Of a stretch of DNA of 64,000 nt, positions 1 through 12,170 are shown one piece after another. Source of the DNA: Adenophora triphylla var. japonica (lineage: Eukaryota > Streptophyta > Magnoliopsida > Asterales > Campanulaceae). The notes beneath the pieces were generated by a model. That model had not been told where the DNA came from, ran no database searches, and saw only the letters and a list, made by a program, of their open reading frames with translations. Both the position numbers and the translations under genes were made by a program. Position 1 is the stretch's first letter. Each line of letters starts with the position of its first letter. The stretch covers positions 1 through 64,000 of the forward strand of contig JAFEMH010006978.1 of the NCBI GenBank assembly GCA_022495995.1, given 5' to 3'.

Positions 1-584
1 ATTGATGGCCAAAGATTCATTCTTCTTCTAAAACCTCATTCTTGGACATAAATTTGACACTTTGATCACATTTGACTAAGTCCCCAATGAAAGTTAGGTT
101 AAAAACATGCCAAGGTTCCTATGCCTAAATTGGTTGATTAATCTAATGGGAGGGTAGAAAGGTCGTGTAATGATGATCCAAGTTCAAAAATGAGTAGGGA
201 ATCAAATCCCTAAAAACATAGAAGCCCAAGGCATCTTGAACTAAAACCTTCTTAAAATGGTTCCTATGTTCGGATAAAGACTTGGCACATTCCTTTATTT
301 CACCAAAAATCACACACATACACACTTGCACAAATTTTGGACCTTGGAAGACTTGCTTTTGCTAGGCCCCATGGGTGAACGCCAAACGTTCTTTCCAAGG
401 GGTAACTTAACCTCCGGATCTAGTATCTTTTCCTTTTTTTCAAAGTGTTGAGGACTATCAAAATGCCATGGCGACTCCGTTTTTCATTAATTTGGTGTTT
501 TCCAATGATGAGGTGACTCGGCCCTCGAAATGATTCGCAAATTACCCATGTGGTAAGGCATGCGCAATCGTGGGGTAATTTACA
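1..584 (+). repeat. Right part of an LTR, E1 (putative 5' LTR, truncated by window)
   Basis: The segment ends at 584 in GTAATTTACA. The LTR at 9896 begins TGTAAATAC, and the two form a 7-bp terminal inverted repeat. The order of landmarks matches the end of the 9896-11476 LTR: a CA-rich tract near 310-330, a phrase around ACCTCCG near 412, a GGCGACTC phrase near 471, and the terminal ATTTACA. Primary sequence similarity is weak, so this may be the LTR of a related, older element. No convincing primer-binding site follows at 585. No coding potential seen. Confidence 0.4.
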
Positions 585-2430
585 CATGGTCATATTTTTA
601 ATCTTGACCTTTCACGGTCCAATTTCCAATCTCGACCTTCCACGGTCCAATTTCCAATCTCAACCTTTCACGGTCCAATCTCCAATCTCGACCTTTCACG
701 GTCCAATCTCCAATCTTGACCTTTCACGATCCAATCTCCAATCTTGACCTTACACGGTCCAATTTCCAATCTCGACCTTTCACGGTCCGATCCTTAATCT
801 TGACCTTTCACAGTCCAATTTTTGATACCGACCTTTCACGGTATGAACTCCAATCTCGAACTTTTATGGTCCGATTTCCATTCTCGACCTTTCACGGTCT
901 GAATTCCAATCTCGATCTTTCACGTTCCAATATCCGTTCCCGACCTTTCACGGTCCGGTCCCCAATCTCGACCTTTCACGGTCGAATTTCCGTTCTCAAC
1001 CTTTCATGGTCTAAACTCCAATCCCTACATTTCACGGTCCAATCTTCAATCTCGACCTTTCACGGTACAATCTCCAATATCGACCTTTCACGGTCCGATC
1101 TCTAATCATGACCTTTCACGGTCCAATCTCAACCTTTCATGGTCCAGTCTTCAACATCAACCTTTCATGGTCCAATCTCCTATCTCGACCTTTCACGGTC
1201 CGATCTCTAATTATGACCTTTCACAGTCCAATCTCCAATATCGACCAATCACGGTCCAATCTCCAATCTCGGCCTTTAACATTCCAATCTTCAATCTCGA
1301 CCTTTCACGGTCCAATTTCTGATCTCCAGCTTTCACGATCCAATCTCTAATTACGACCTTCCACGTTCCAATGTCCAATCTCGACCTTTCACGGTCCAAT
1401 CTCTAATCTCGACCGATCATGGTCCAATCTCCAATCTCGACCTTTCACTATCCAATCTTCAACCACGACCTTTCACGGTCCAATTTCCAATCTCAACCTT
1501 TCACGGTCCAATCTCTAATCACGACCTTCCATGGTCCAATGTCCAATCTCAACCTTTCATGATCCAATCTTCAATCTTGATCTATCACGGTCCAATCTCC
1601 AATCTCGACCTATCACGGTCCGACCTCTCACGGTCCGACCTCTAATTACGACCTTTCGAAGTCCAATATCCAATCTCGACCTTTCACGGTCCAATCTTCA
1701 ATCTCCACCTTTCACGGTCCAATCTCCAATCACGACCTTTCATGGTCCAATCTCCAATCTCGACCTTTCACGGTCCAATCTCCAATCTCGCCCTCTCACG
1801 TTCCAATATCCGATCTTGGCCTTTCACGGTTCGATCTCCAAACTCGACCTTTCACGGTCTGAACTCATATCTCGACCTTTCACGGTCCAATTTACGATCC
1901 CAACCTTTCACGGTCTGAACTCAAATCCCGACCTTTAACGGTCCAATCTTTAATCTTGACCTTTCACGGTCCATCTTTCATCTCGACCTTTCACGGTCCA
2001 TCTTTCAACTCGACCTTTCACGGTCTAACTCAAATCCCAACCTTTCACGGTCCAATTTTTGATTTCGACCTTTCACGGTCCAGTCTTTAATCTCGACCTT
2101 TCACGGTTCAATTCCCTCTCTTGACCTTTCACGGTCTGAACTCAAATCGCAACCTTTTACGGTCCCATTTTCGATCCCCGCCTTTCATGGTTTGAACTCA
2201 AATCTCAACCTTTCATGGTCCAATTTTCGATCCCGACCTTTAACGGTCTGAACTCAGATCTCGACCTTTAACGGTCCAATTTTCGATCCCGACCTTTCAC
2301 GGTCTGAACTCAAATGTCGACCTTTCACGTTCCAATTTTGGTCCCGACCTTTCACGGTCTAAACTCAAATCTCGACCTTTCACAGTCCAATTTCCAATTC
2401 CGACTTTTCATAGTCCAATTTCCCTCGACT
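585..2430. repeat. Tandem array TR1, 28-bp monomer, about 65 copies
   Basis: A tandem array of a 28-bp unit with the recurring phrases CGACCTTTCACGGTCC and AATCTCCAATCT. The period is exactly 28 at the left end and drifts toward the right, where units read CGGTCTGAACTCAAATC. Monomers differ by scattered substitutions. Open frames across it (for example 716-1105) are products of the periodicity, not genes. Arrays like this are known from 3' untranslated regions of Tat/Ogre elements; here the array lies just after an LTR end and before a gag-like remnant. Confidence 0.9.
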
Positions 2431-2679
2431 TAAAGAGGCTATCTCCTGCTTTGCGCCAAAATTGGCCACGTCCTTTCCACAACCTCAAAGAGGTCACACC
2501 TCTTCGGCCTATGGAACACCCTCATTCAGATCCTTAGTCGTTGTGATCCATCTCCATCCTCAATCTTTATTTTAATTTTGGTATAATAAAGAAATGAGCT
2601 TTGAAAATTGATCGCGACTTAATTTTCATGAAAATGCTTTGAATTTCTTTTACAATTTGTCAATCGTCAATCACGCGCC
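2431..2679. other. Non-repetitive spacer before the gag remnant
   Basis: About 250 bases of unique sequence between array TR1 and the ATG at 2680. It is AT-rich near 2560-2600. I see no ORF, RNA gene or repeat; it may be the remaining leader of E1. Confidence 0.4.
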
Positions 2680-3062
2680 ATGTCTCTGGTGACCATCGAT
2701 TACTTGACAAAGAAGCTCGTTGCCCAAGAGGAGCGTCATCGCCGGGAAATGCAAGCCATGCTTGAATGACAAGAAGAGTGTCATTTGGATCATGAGTGAC
2801 AACTTTTTGATCAGCTGGGACAGATGGCTTTAACTATTCAGGATGGGTTTGATTCAACAAGTAACATTGATTGATCATTAGCCAAAAGTTCACGCCGGAT
2901 CTTCCTTTAGATGCTCCCTCTCTGATATATTGAGGCTCTTTTATGAGGGGACAAATTGACAAGCTTGAAGACTTTGATGATGTTCCAAGTGTCATCACTT
3001 GATACAACATGAAGCACTTTCGGGTCTAGTTCTCCCCCAACAAAAACGAATTTTTCACAACG
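2680..3062 (+). pseudogene. Degraded gag-like N-terminus (E1)
   Basis: Reading from ATG at 2680 gives MSLVTIDYLTKKLVAQEERH and then a charged, coil-prone stretch. It is broken by TGA codons that look like former CGA (Arg), at about 2767 and 2797. After a frame change a second stretch reads GQIDKLEDFDDVPSVIT and continues past another TGA and a TAG to about 3062. Position after an LTR and leader, the helical charged composition and the CGA>TGA stops suggest a decayed gag start. No zinc knuckle is seen, so the assignment is inference. Confidence 0.4.
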
Positions 3063-4440
3063 GTCTGCTAGGCTAGAGGCTACATAAAAAAATATTTATA
3101 CAGTCAAACTTCGTATGTTCTATTACATTTCTCATTCAATCAAGTCCTCCTCGGACATTGTAGTTAAATCTTTAATTTTCCATATATGAGTCTTCTTTCT
3201 TTTCTTGCTAGACTTGAGAAATTATTCGCACCCCCACATTACATTTAATGAAATGGTTATGTTCCATATGATCACTTGCATTGCTCAACAAATAATTCCC
3301 CAAATGATTAATGTTTTGATTAATTGGTGTGAGAAAATCAACCGATAGCTCCCCCATACACTTTACCATACCCCACACAAAGGCCTCCATCAAGCCATAC
3401 ACTTTCCGAATCCTATCCCTACCATCACCTTGACCAAGTCAACAAAGGTGATAACATTATGGAATAACAAGTGTTACTCATCATTAAATGATTGATCTCA
3501 TGTCGACAATAAGCTAGGGGCTTTCCTTCCCCCTCATGTGTATCAAATATGTTCAAAAAGGTCCAAAATGAAGCCAAGGACCCAGCACCGCTAGTCAGAA
3601 GCTTAACAAATGGACGAATTTAAGGCTCGAATAAATAGAAGTTGGCAAAACCAATAGAGCAGTTTAGGAAAAAGCAAGAGCATATCATAAGTCCTTGAGC
3701 ATTATTCAAATTCTATCTCTTCCTGTGAGATCAACGATAAAGAAGCAATGTGATCAATGAAGTAGCCGTCAAATATGACTTGTCAAGAAATCATCTCAAG
3801 GCACGTGCCTCATCACCCAACCTTCCATCTGATTCCTTTCACCAAAGAAACCACAAATATTCATACCCTTACCCCAAAGCCAAAACACAGTTCGGCCTCG
3901 AAATACGGAAACATGAGCTCCTTACCATAAGGAACCTAGGCAACCAGAAATAGTCCAATCATAAACACATACAAATCCGTAAAGTTGGTCTCATCAATGA
4001 CCTTTGTTATATGCAAACCTTCTTTCACACCTAACCAAATTCGATCCTTTATATCGGTTGACTTTCTCTTCATGATTAATCAAAACATTTCATCATATTG
4101 AGGTTAATTGTATAATAACCCGAACATCAGTAAAGGGTTTGAAGCAATCTTAGGATCCCGGAGCTTCATCAAGTTATTTCTTCGGACTGGGGCTTCATCA
4201 AATCACAATCATCTCGAGCCAATGCTTATCCATCTCAATTCTTTCCAAAGACATGGTGAACTAGTGCGATCGGACAAAATGCAAACAAACTCAAAACCTA
4301 ATCAAAGACTTTTAAAATAACTTTATGTCGTGATCAATTACCAAACTTTATTCTTAGGTTTGACCCTTCAAAAGAGATCGGTATTTCACAAAAATCGCTA
4401 TTTCTGACTTTAAATATCTCTTCCTAAGATCCTTTCCTTT
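3063..4440. other. Unassigned unique sequence
   Basis: About 1.4 kb between the gag remnant and array TR2. Only short unrelated ORFs (60-70 codons) with no recognisable motif are present on either strand. No repeats, RNA genes or LTR ends were seen. It is probably the collapsed interior of E1. Confidence 0.4.
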
Positions 4441-7330
4441 TATCCCCCAGCGAGATTCCCTCCTGAGATTTTGCATCTCGCCATCTCTTCGTGAGATTCT
4501 CCCCTAAGATTTCACATCTCGTTATCTACTTGTGAGATTCTTTCCCGTTATCTCTTCGTGATATTCTCTCCCGAGTTTGCATCTCGCTTTCTCCTAGTGA
4601 GATCTTTCCCGTTATCTATTCGTGAGATCCATCCTATTATCTCCAAGTGAGGTATTTCTCATTATCTTTTTATCAGATTCCCTCCAAAGATTAAGCATCT
4701 CATTTTCTCCTATTGAGATATTTCCGTTATCTCCTCGTGAGATTCTCTCCCGTGATTTTGCAACTCGCTATCTCTTCATGAGATTCTCTCCTGAGATTTT
4801 ACATCTCGTGATATATTTCCTACTATCTCCTCGTGAGATATTTCCTGTTATCTCCTCGTGAGATCTTTCCTATTATCTCTTCATGAGATTCTCTCCAATT
4901 GTCTCCTTGGGAAATCCTTTCCAATTATCTCCTTGTGAGATTCTTTCTCGTTATCTACTCGTGAGATATTTCCTGTTATCTCCTCGTGAGATCTTTCCTA
5001 TTATCTCTTCATAAGTTTCCCTTTTGAGACTTTGCATCTCATTTTATCCTAATGAGATCATTTCGTTATCTCCTTGTGAGATTCTCTCCCGAGATTTTGC
5101 ATCTTGTTATCTCTTCGTGAGATTCTCTCCTGAGATTTTGCATCTCGTGAGATATTTCCTGCTATCTCCTCGTGAGATATTTCCTGTTATCTCCTCATGA
5201 GATCTTTTCTATTATCGCTTCATGAGATTCTCTCTCGAGATTTTGCATCTCGTTATCTCCTTGTGAGATCCTTTCCCGTTATCTCCTCGTGTGACCCTTT
5301 CCCATTATCTTCTCATGAGATCCAGATCCTTTCCCATTATCTCTTCGTGAGATTCTCTCCCAAGATTTTGCATCTCGTTATCTCCTCGTGAGATGTTTCC
5401 TGTTATCTCCTCATGAGATCCTTTTCTACTATCTCCTTGTGAGATCCTTTCCTGTTATCTCCTTATAAGATCCTTTCCCATTATCTTATCGTGATATCTT
5501 TCCCGTTATCTCTTTGTGAGATTCTGTCTCGAGATTTCGCATCTCGTTATCTCCTCATGTGATCCTTTCCCCTTATCTCTTCGTGAGATCTTTCCCGTTA
5601 TCTACTCATGATATATTTCCTGTTATCTACTCGTGAGATCTTTCCTATTATCTCTTCGTGAGATTCCCTTTTGAGACTTGCATCTTGTTATCTCCTAGTT
5701 AGATCTTTCCCGTTATCTATTCGTGAGATCCTTTCATGTTATCTCCTAATGAGATAATTCTCATTATCTCCTCGTGAAATATTTTCTGCTATCTCCTCTT
5801 GAGATCTTTCCTATTATCTCTTCATGAGGTTCACTCCTGAAATTTTGCATCTCGTTATCTCCTAGTGAGATCCTTTACCATTATCTCCTCGTGAGATCTA
5901 TCCCATTTACTCTTTGTGAGACTCTGTCTCAAGATTTTACATCTCGTTATCTCCTCCTGAGATCCTTTCCCATTATCTCCTCGTTAGATCCTTTCCATTA
6001 TCTCTTCGTAAGCCCGAAGACCTTTCTTCGGCCGTTATAGTAAGCCCGAATAACTTTCTTCGGCAGTCATCGTAAGCCAGATTCCCTTTTCGGCTGTCAT
6101 CGTAAGCCCAAATATTCTTTCCTTGGCAATCATCGTAAGCTCGAATCCCTTTTCGGCTATCATCGTAAGCCCGAATATCTACTCGTGAGATATTTCCTGT
6201 TATCTCCTCGTGAGATCTTTCCTATTAACTTTTCGTGAGATTCTCTCCAATTGTCTCCTTGTGAGATCCTTTCATGTTATCTCCTTGTGAGAATCTTTCC
6301 TGTTATCTCCTCGTGAGATATTTTCTGTTATTTCCTCGTGAGATCTTTTCTATTATCTCTTCATGATATTCCCTTTTGAGACTTTGCATCTCCTTTTCTC
6401 CTAGTGAGATCTTTTCGTTATCTACTCGTGAGACTCTCTCCCGAGATTTTGCATCTCGTTATCTTTTCGTGAGTTCTTTCCTGAGATTTTGAATCTCGTG
6501 AGATATTTCCTGCTATCTCCTCATAAGATATTTCCTGTTATATTTTCGTGATATATTTCCTATTATCTCTTCGTGAGATTCTCTCCCGAGATTCCGCATC
6601 TCGTTATCTCCTCGTGAGATGTTTCCTGTTATCTAGTCGTGAGATCCTTTCCTCTTGTGAGAACCTTTCACGTTATCTCCTTATGAGATCCTTTCCCATT
6701 ATCTCCTCTTAAGATCTTTCCCGTTATCTCTTTGTGAGATTCTGTCTCGAGATTTTGTATCTCTTTATCTCCTCGTGCGATCCTTTCCCCTTTTCTCCTC
6801 GTGAGATGTTTCCTGTTATCTCCTCATGAGGTATTTCTTGTTATCTAGTCGTGAGATATTTCCTATTATCTCTTCATGAGATTCCCTTTTGAGACTTGCA
6901 TCTCGTTATCTCCTAGTTAGATCTTTCCCGTTATCAATTCGTGAGATCCTTTCATGTTAACTCCTAATGAGATATTTCCTGCTATCTCCTCGTGAGATAT
7001 TTCCTGCTATCTCCTCGTGAGATATTTCATATCATCTCTTCATGAGATTCTCTCCCAAAATTTTGCATCTCGTTATCTCCTAGTGAGATCCTTAACCATT
7101 ATCTCCTCGTGATATCTATCCCGTTTATTCTTTGTGAGACTCTGTCTCAAGATTTTGCATCTCGTTATCTACCCCTAAGATCCTTTCCCCTTATCTCCTC
7201 GTTAGATCCTTTCCATTATCTCTTCATGAGATACTCTCTCGAGATTTCGCATCTCATGAGATATTTCTGTTATCCCCTCATGAAATAATTCTCCTTGCTT
7301 CCTTACACAAGAAAATTCTCGGTACTTTCC
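4441..7330. repeat. Tandem array TR2, about 26-bp monomer built on ATCTC-n5-GAGAT
   Basis: Over 100 irregular units whose core is ATCTCCTCGTGAGAT followed by a short T/C-rich spacer (CCTTTCCCGTT and variants). Each core is an inverted repeat with 5-bp arms ATCTC/GAGAT around CTCGT. Unit length varies about 24-27 bp, with longer composite units containing GAGATTTTGCATCTCG, itself another inverted repeat. Between about 6008 and 6178 the array is interrupted by units of the neighbouring family TR3. ORFs inside are artefacts. Confidence 0.9.
6008..6178. repeat. Patch of TR3 units embedded in TR2
   Basis: Five or six units reading like GTAAGCCCGAA...TTTCTTCGGC and TCATCGTAAGCC interrupt the ATCTC/GAGAT array. 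The same units dominate 7362-9520. After the patch the TR2 pattern resumes at about 6179. This shows exchange or template switching between the two arrays. Confidence 0.85.
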
Positions 7331-9520
7331 CTCGTACGTGAGATAAGTTTTAGTTCTTTTGAATACCTTTCTTCGGCCGTAATCGTAAGCCCGAATACCT
7401 TTCTTCAGAGTTATCGTAAGCCCGAATAACTTTCTTCGGCAATCATCGTAAGCCCGATTCCCTTTTCGGCCGTCATCGTAAGCCCGAATATCCTTTCCTC
7501 GGCAGTCATCGTAAGCCCGAATCCCTTTTCGACTGTCATTGTAATCCCAAATATCCTTTCATCGGCAATCATCGTAAGCCCGAATCCCTTTTCGGCCATC
7601 ATCGTTAGCCCGAATATCCTTTCCTCAGCAGTCACCGTAAGCCTGAATCCCATTTCGGTCGTCATTGTAATCCCCAATATCCTTTCCTCGACAGTCATTG
7701 TAAGCTCAAATCCCTTTTCGGCCGTCATCGTAAGCCCGAATATCTTTTCCTCGGCAGTCATCGTAAAGCCGAATCCCTTTTCGGCCGTCATCATAAGCCC
7801 GAATATCCTTTCCTCGGCCTTCTTCATAAGCCCAGATAACTTTCTTCGGCATTCATCGTAAACTCGAATCCCTTTTCGGCCGACATAGTAAGCCCGAATA
7901 TCCTTTTCTCGGCAGTCATCGTAACCCCGAATACCTTTTCGGCCATCATGGTAAGCCCGAATCCCTTTTCAGTCGTTATCATAAGCCCGAATATCCTTTC
8001 CTCGGCAGTCATCATAGGCCTGAATCCCTTTTCGGCCTTCATCTTAAGCCCATATATCCTTTCTTCGGTAGTCATCATAAGCCCGAATCCCTTTCCGACC
8101 GTCATCGTAAGCCCAAATATCCTTTCCTCGACAGTCACCGTAAGCCCAAAACCCTTTTTGGCCATCATTGTAAGTCTGAATATCCTTTCCACGACAATAA
8201 TCGTAAGCCTAAATCCCTTTTCGGCAGTCATCGTAAGCCCGAATATCCTTTCCTCGGTAGTCATCGTAAGCCCGAATCCCTTTTCGGCCATCATTGTAAG
8301 CCCGAATATCCTTTCCTCGGCAGTCACCGTAAGCCTGAATCCCTTTTTGGCCGTCATTGTAAGCCTGAATATCCTTTCCTTGGCAGTCATCGTAAGCCTG
8401 AATCCCTTTTCGGTCGTCATCATAAGCCCGAATATCCTTTCCTCGGCAGTCATCGTAAGCCCGAATCCCTTTTCGGCCATCATCGTAAGCCCGAATATCC
8501 TTTCCTCGGCCGTCATCATAAGCCCGGATAACTTTCTTCGACAGTCATCGTAAGTCTGAATCCCTTTTTGGTCGTCATCGTAAGCCCGAATATTCTTTTC
8601 TCGGCAGTCAACGTAATCCCGAATCCTTTTCGGCCGTTATCGTAAGCCTGAATCCCTTTTTGGCCGGCATCGTAAGCCCTGATATCTTTTCCTCGACAGT
8701 CATCGTAAGCCTGAATTCCTTTTTGGCCATCATCGTAACCCCGAATATCCTTTCCTCGACAGTTATTGTAAGCCCGAATCCCTTTTTGACTGTCATCGTA
8801 AGCCCAAATATCCTTTACTCGGCAGTCACTGTAAGCCCAAAACCCTTTTCGGCAGTCATTGTATGACCGAATATCCTTTCCTCGACAGTCATTGTAAGCC
8901 CGAATCCCTTTTCGGCTGTCATCGTAACCCCGAATATCCTTTACTTCGCAGTTATCGTAAGCCCGAATCCCTTTTCGGCTGTTATCGTAAGCCCGAATAT
9001 CCTTTCCTCAGCCTTCATCATAATCCCTGATAACTTTCTTCGGCAGTCATCAATCCCTTTTCGGTCGTCAACGTAAGCCCGAATATCCTTTCCTCGGCAG
9101 TCATCGTAAGCCCGAATCCCTTTTCGGCCGTCAACGTAAGCCTGAATCCCTTTTCGGCCGTCATCGTAAGCCCGAATATCTTTTCCTCGACAATCATAGT
9201 AAGCCCGAATCCCTTTTCGGTCATCATCGTAAGCCCGAATATCCTTTCCTTGGGAGTCATCATAAGACCGAATCTTTTTTCGACCGTCATCGTAAGCCCG
9301 AATATCCATTCCTCAACAGTCCTCGTAAGTTTGAATCTCTTTTCGGCCGTCATCATAAGCCCGAATATCCTTTCCTCGGAAGTAATCGTAAGCCCGAATC
9401 CCTTCTCGACAGTCATCGTAAGCCCGAATCTCTTTCGGCCGTCATCGCAAGCCTAAATATTCTTTTCGGCAGTAATCGTAAACCCGCATACTTTTCCTCG
9501 GCAGACATCGTAAGACCGAA
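7331..9520. repeat. Tandem array TR3, 30/33-bp alternating units (63-bp dimer)
   Basis: A short transition (7331-7361) leads into alternating units: a 33-bp form with GTAAGCCCGAATATCCTTTC and a 30-bp form with GTAAGCCCGAATCCCTTTTC, both starting GTCATC. The dimer is about 63 bp, a multiple of three, so reading frames stay open on both strands (up to 231 codons on minus at 7824-8519 and 201 on plus at 7948-8553). Their translations simply repeat 21-residue blocks such as AEERIFGLTM and are not credible proteins. Confidence 0.9.
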
Positions 9521-9726
9521 TCTCTCCCCAACTACGTGGCAAAGTATTTCCAACCAAGAAATCATGAACGTCCTCAAGGCCATTGAATCTCGTTAGGTTC
9601 TTGAAACCTACACAAAACAAATCATTCTCAATTCAGGCCGAGACCCCTCCAAATAGTCTCACTCAGGACGAATACCTCCAAATCATTCCCCACAGGTTGA
9701 GGCCCCTCCAAATTTTCCTCATACTC

Positions 9727-9786
9727 GAACTACGATTGGCTTGATTCCCACTCGGGATACGAAGGAATCCTATCAAAGGGTCCAAC
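9727..9786 (+). ncRNA. Pseudoknot-like RNA motif, E1 3' copy
   Basis: CTACG (9730-9734), TTGG (9736-9739), TCCC (9746-9749), GGGA (9754-9757), CGAAG (9760-9764) and CCAA (9782-9785) occupy the same order as in the copies of E3, E4 and E7. The inner hairpin TCCC/GGGA and the TTGG/CCAA pairing are intact; the outer stem has one mismatch. It lies 110 nt before the 3' LTR, matching the third copy of E4. See the finding on this motif. Confidence 0.45.
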
Positions 9787-9895
9787 CGTCCGATCAACTC
9801 GGTCGTTTATCTCTCCCTCCGGACGAGCGATCCAGATCGGGATTCTTTTATTGATGACCCCACTTCCTTCATAAGTGACGTCATTGAGTGGCTTC

Positions 9896-11476
9896 TGTAA
9901 ATACCCCAATCCGGACCCCTCTCCATCTAAGCATGCGGGAAGGACACCGAGGGTTCACTTATCCGTAATCACAAAGTGTCGTGACTTTTCAAGGATCAAA
10001 TTGACCAAATAAATCAAGGAAGGACCTTTTGTACATTAAAAACATCAAAAGGACCTCGTGGGAATAACAAAAGTCAAAAAATACTAACTTTACACTTTGG
10101 TCCACACTGACCACCTTGCAAAAGGAAGTGTCTGTCATGCGGACCTCCTTGTCATTTCCAGAGGCTATAAATACAAGTCTCTTGCTCCTTCATTTGGGAT
10201 AAGAAAAATTTGAGAAGAGTGAGCATTAGGGGACATTCTGCCTAATTGAGAGCAGAATTTTCTCCTTCTTAATCACCTTAAGCAAATCTCGCACTTTCCC
10301 AACAAAATCAAACCCTAGGAAGATAGAAAATAACCAATATTGGTGAGATCTCCTTCCAAACCTTAATAACACTTAAATCTTTCATTTTCAAGTCTTCTAA
10401 TCTATTATGAATCATTGTTTTATACATTGTTGACCTAAACCATCTAAATGATCATACAAAATTTTCCATCCATAATGTGCTTAATAATGGAGGTCTAATT
10501 GAGACAGTGGTTTGTTTATGATTATTTCATGCATTGTCTTTTTGTTACTTACTTTCAAGTGTCTTTACTTCCTAAAATCATCTTTCGATCCATTTTTGTT
10601 TTAAGTTACTATGATACAAGTAACCTTAATCTACAAGGATAAACTCATCACTCATGTTAAAGATGTGGTTATAGGGGTTATGGTTACAAAGTTGATGTAA
10701 CATCATTCCTTCTATTTTCTTCGTAAAATGTGACAAAAGTTCAAGTATAAAACTTCAAAGGATTTCTCATTACTTTACTTGAAGCAAACAATCTCCATTG
10801 TTGTCTATCAAGAAAAGCTCAAAACCACCATATTTGCACTATCCTAGAATTTAGAGATAACAACCCTAAGATTGGACATTTCTCTCTTTTTTAGTTTTAT
10901 GATCAATTTTTTGGACAATATAGAAGCTGTCACCTTTCTTTCTTAAGTGTAAACGAAGTAACATCAAAAATTAAATAAGATACAGAAAACAGCATACTAC
11001 ACTCCGTACGGACCTCCTTGAAAAGGGGTATTGATACGTACGGATCAGTTTGCAGGTTGTAACATTTGTTCATTTTTTCAGCTTTTCCAGTTTCAGATTT
11101 CTTTTAAACCCACTTTTTATCAAAACAAACAGTTTTCTTTAAAAACTGCACAGTTTTATCCCTTTTCTTTTAAGCTACAAAGCCATTCAATTTTAGAACA
11201 CACACACACACAATTTTTAAAAAGGGTTAGAAAGTCTCATAGATATGAGGCATTTCGGGTGAGCACTAAAATCTCTTCACGAAACGTAATGTGATGTGAC
11301 CTCCGAACTCATAATCTTATATCAAAAATCCTTTTGTCAATGTTTCGGGCTCACAAAATGGCTTGGCGACTCTCTTTTCAAATAAATTTATCCGTCCAAT
11401 CTTTCAAACATTTTTCACCTCTCAAAAGAGGAACAAATCCGACGCGCTCGGGCGTCTGCTGGATCGGGTAATTTCA
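9896..11476 (+). repeat. 3' LTR of E1 (1,581 bp)
   Basis: Starts TGTAAATACCCC directly after a segment (CTTCCTTCATAAGT...GAGTGGCTTC) that resembles the polypurine-side flank of the E4 3' LTR (CTTCTTTCATAAGA...GAGGGGCTC). Ends GTAATTTCA at 11476, one base different from the ATTTACA end seen at 584. A TATA box CTATAAATAC lies at 10165-10174. The internal GGCGACTC phrase near 11365 is shared with LTRs of the other Tat-like elements. The 3' boundary is inferred from the terminal inverted repeat only. Confidence 0.55.
10165..10174 (+). promoter_or_regulatory. LTR TATA box (E1)
   Basis: CTATAAATAC, the same TATA context found in the LTRs of E3, E4 and E7 (CTATAAATACT). Probable core promoter of the LTR. 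Confidence 0.5.
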
Positions 11477-12170
11477 GGCCCAAGTTTGAAATTCTCATCA
11501 CCAGCAGAGTCATCACTCTTTTCACTAGACACCTCTTCCTCCTCACCTAGTTGAGGCTCAGTATATTTGCGTTCTTCTTTCCTTTCAGTACCAGTAGTAA
11601 ATTGGCAAGGGGCTGCTCTTCTTTATCAGAGTGAGAGGATGTATTTTTATGTGCCATTGGCCTTCTGACAAGCTTAAACTATGAGTCATCCTCCTCTTCT
11701 TCTTCATCCTCAAGCATGATTGATGTAGAGGGTTTCCTAACATGTAGTTTCTGGGCTTGGTTTTGTCAGCTTCGTAAAGCTTTCTGACTCTATGGGATCT
11801 CCTCTGCTTTTGGTGGTGAGGTCTTGGCAGTTTTCCCTTTGGAGATGGAGGGTGGTACCTTCCTTTTCTTTGAGATTGGGGAAACCACAGAGAAAGCAGA
11901 GGATATGGGAAGAGAGTTCTCACCAGTTCATGGAATTGGAGATAGTGGAGGAGTAGGAACCTTCGTTGGAGAGTAAATAGAGGTTGGTTACCCGATTGTT
12001 GGTTCAGATGGAGGAGGCACCTGCATTGATGGAGCTTCAGATGGTAACTGTTCTGATGGTGGTGGAACAGAGACATGAGTGGGAGGTTGAGCCACTTGTT
12101 CCGGCAATACCATAGAAATTGACTGTACATCCATGATTTCGTCATCATAAATAGGGTTTGAAGGCTCCAT
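11477..12170 (-). pseudogene. Proline-rich ORF remnant downstream of copia pol
   Basis: From ATG at 12168-12170 the minus strand reads 60 residues starting MEPSNPIYDDEIMDVQS, rich in Pro, Ser and Gln, then a stop. The same frame continues after stops as basic Lys/Pro/Ser-rich sequence and an acidic EDEEEEDDS run near 11690, toward the E1 LTR at 11476. Its place about 1.1 kb downstream of a copia RNase H end, on the same strand, suits the extra env-like ORF of SIRE-type copia elements. I cannot confirm that by homology. The overlapping 198-residue frame at 11585-12181 is a shadow with no start at a natural context. Confidence 0.35.

Noticed and set aside
550..1938. Several plus-strand ORFs of 65-135 codons in array TR1
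   Set aside because: They repeat a 28-bp monomer in three frames, end at random and show no motif. They exist because the monomer lacks stops in some frames.
7411..9416. Large ORFs on both strands of TR3 resembling repeat proteins
   Set aside because: The 63-bp dimer keeps frames open on both strands at once, which is expected of a stop-free period and not of a protein gene.
4441..9520. CRISPR-like look of the arrays (short repeats with spacers)
   Set aside because: Units are directly adjacent or differ only by drift, there are no unique spacers, no cas genes, and the context is a plant retroelement.
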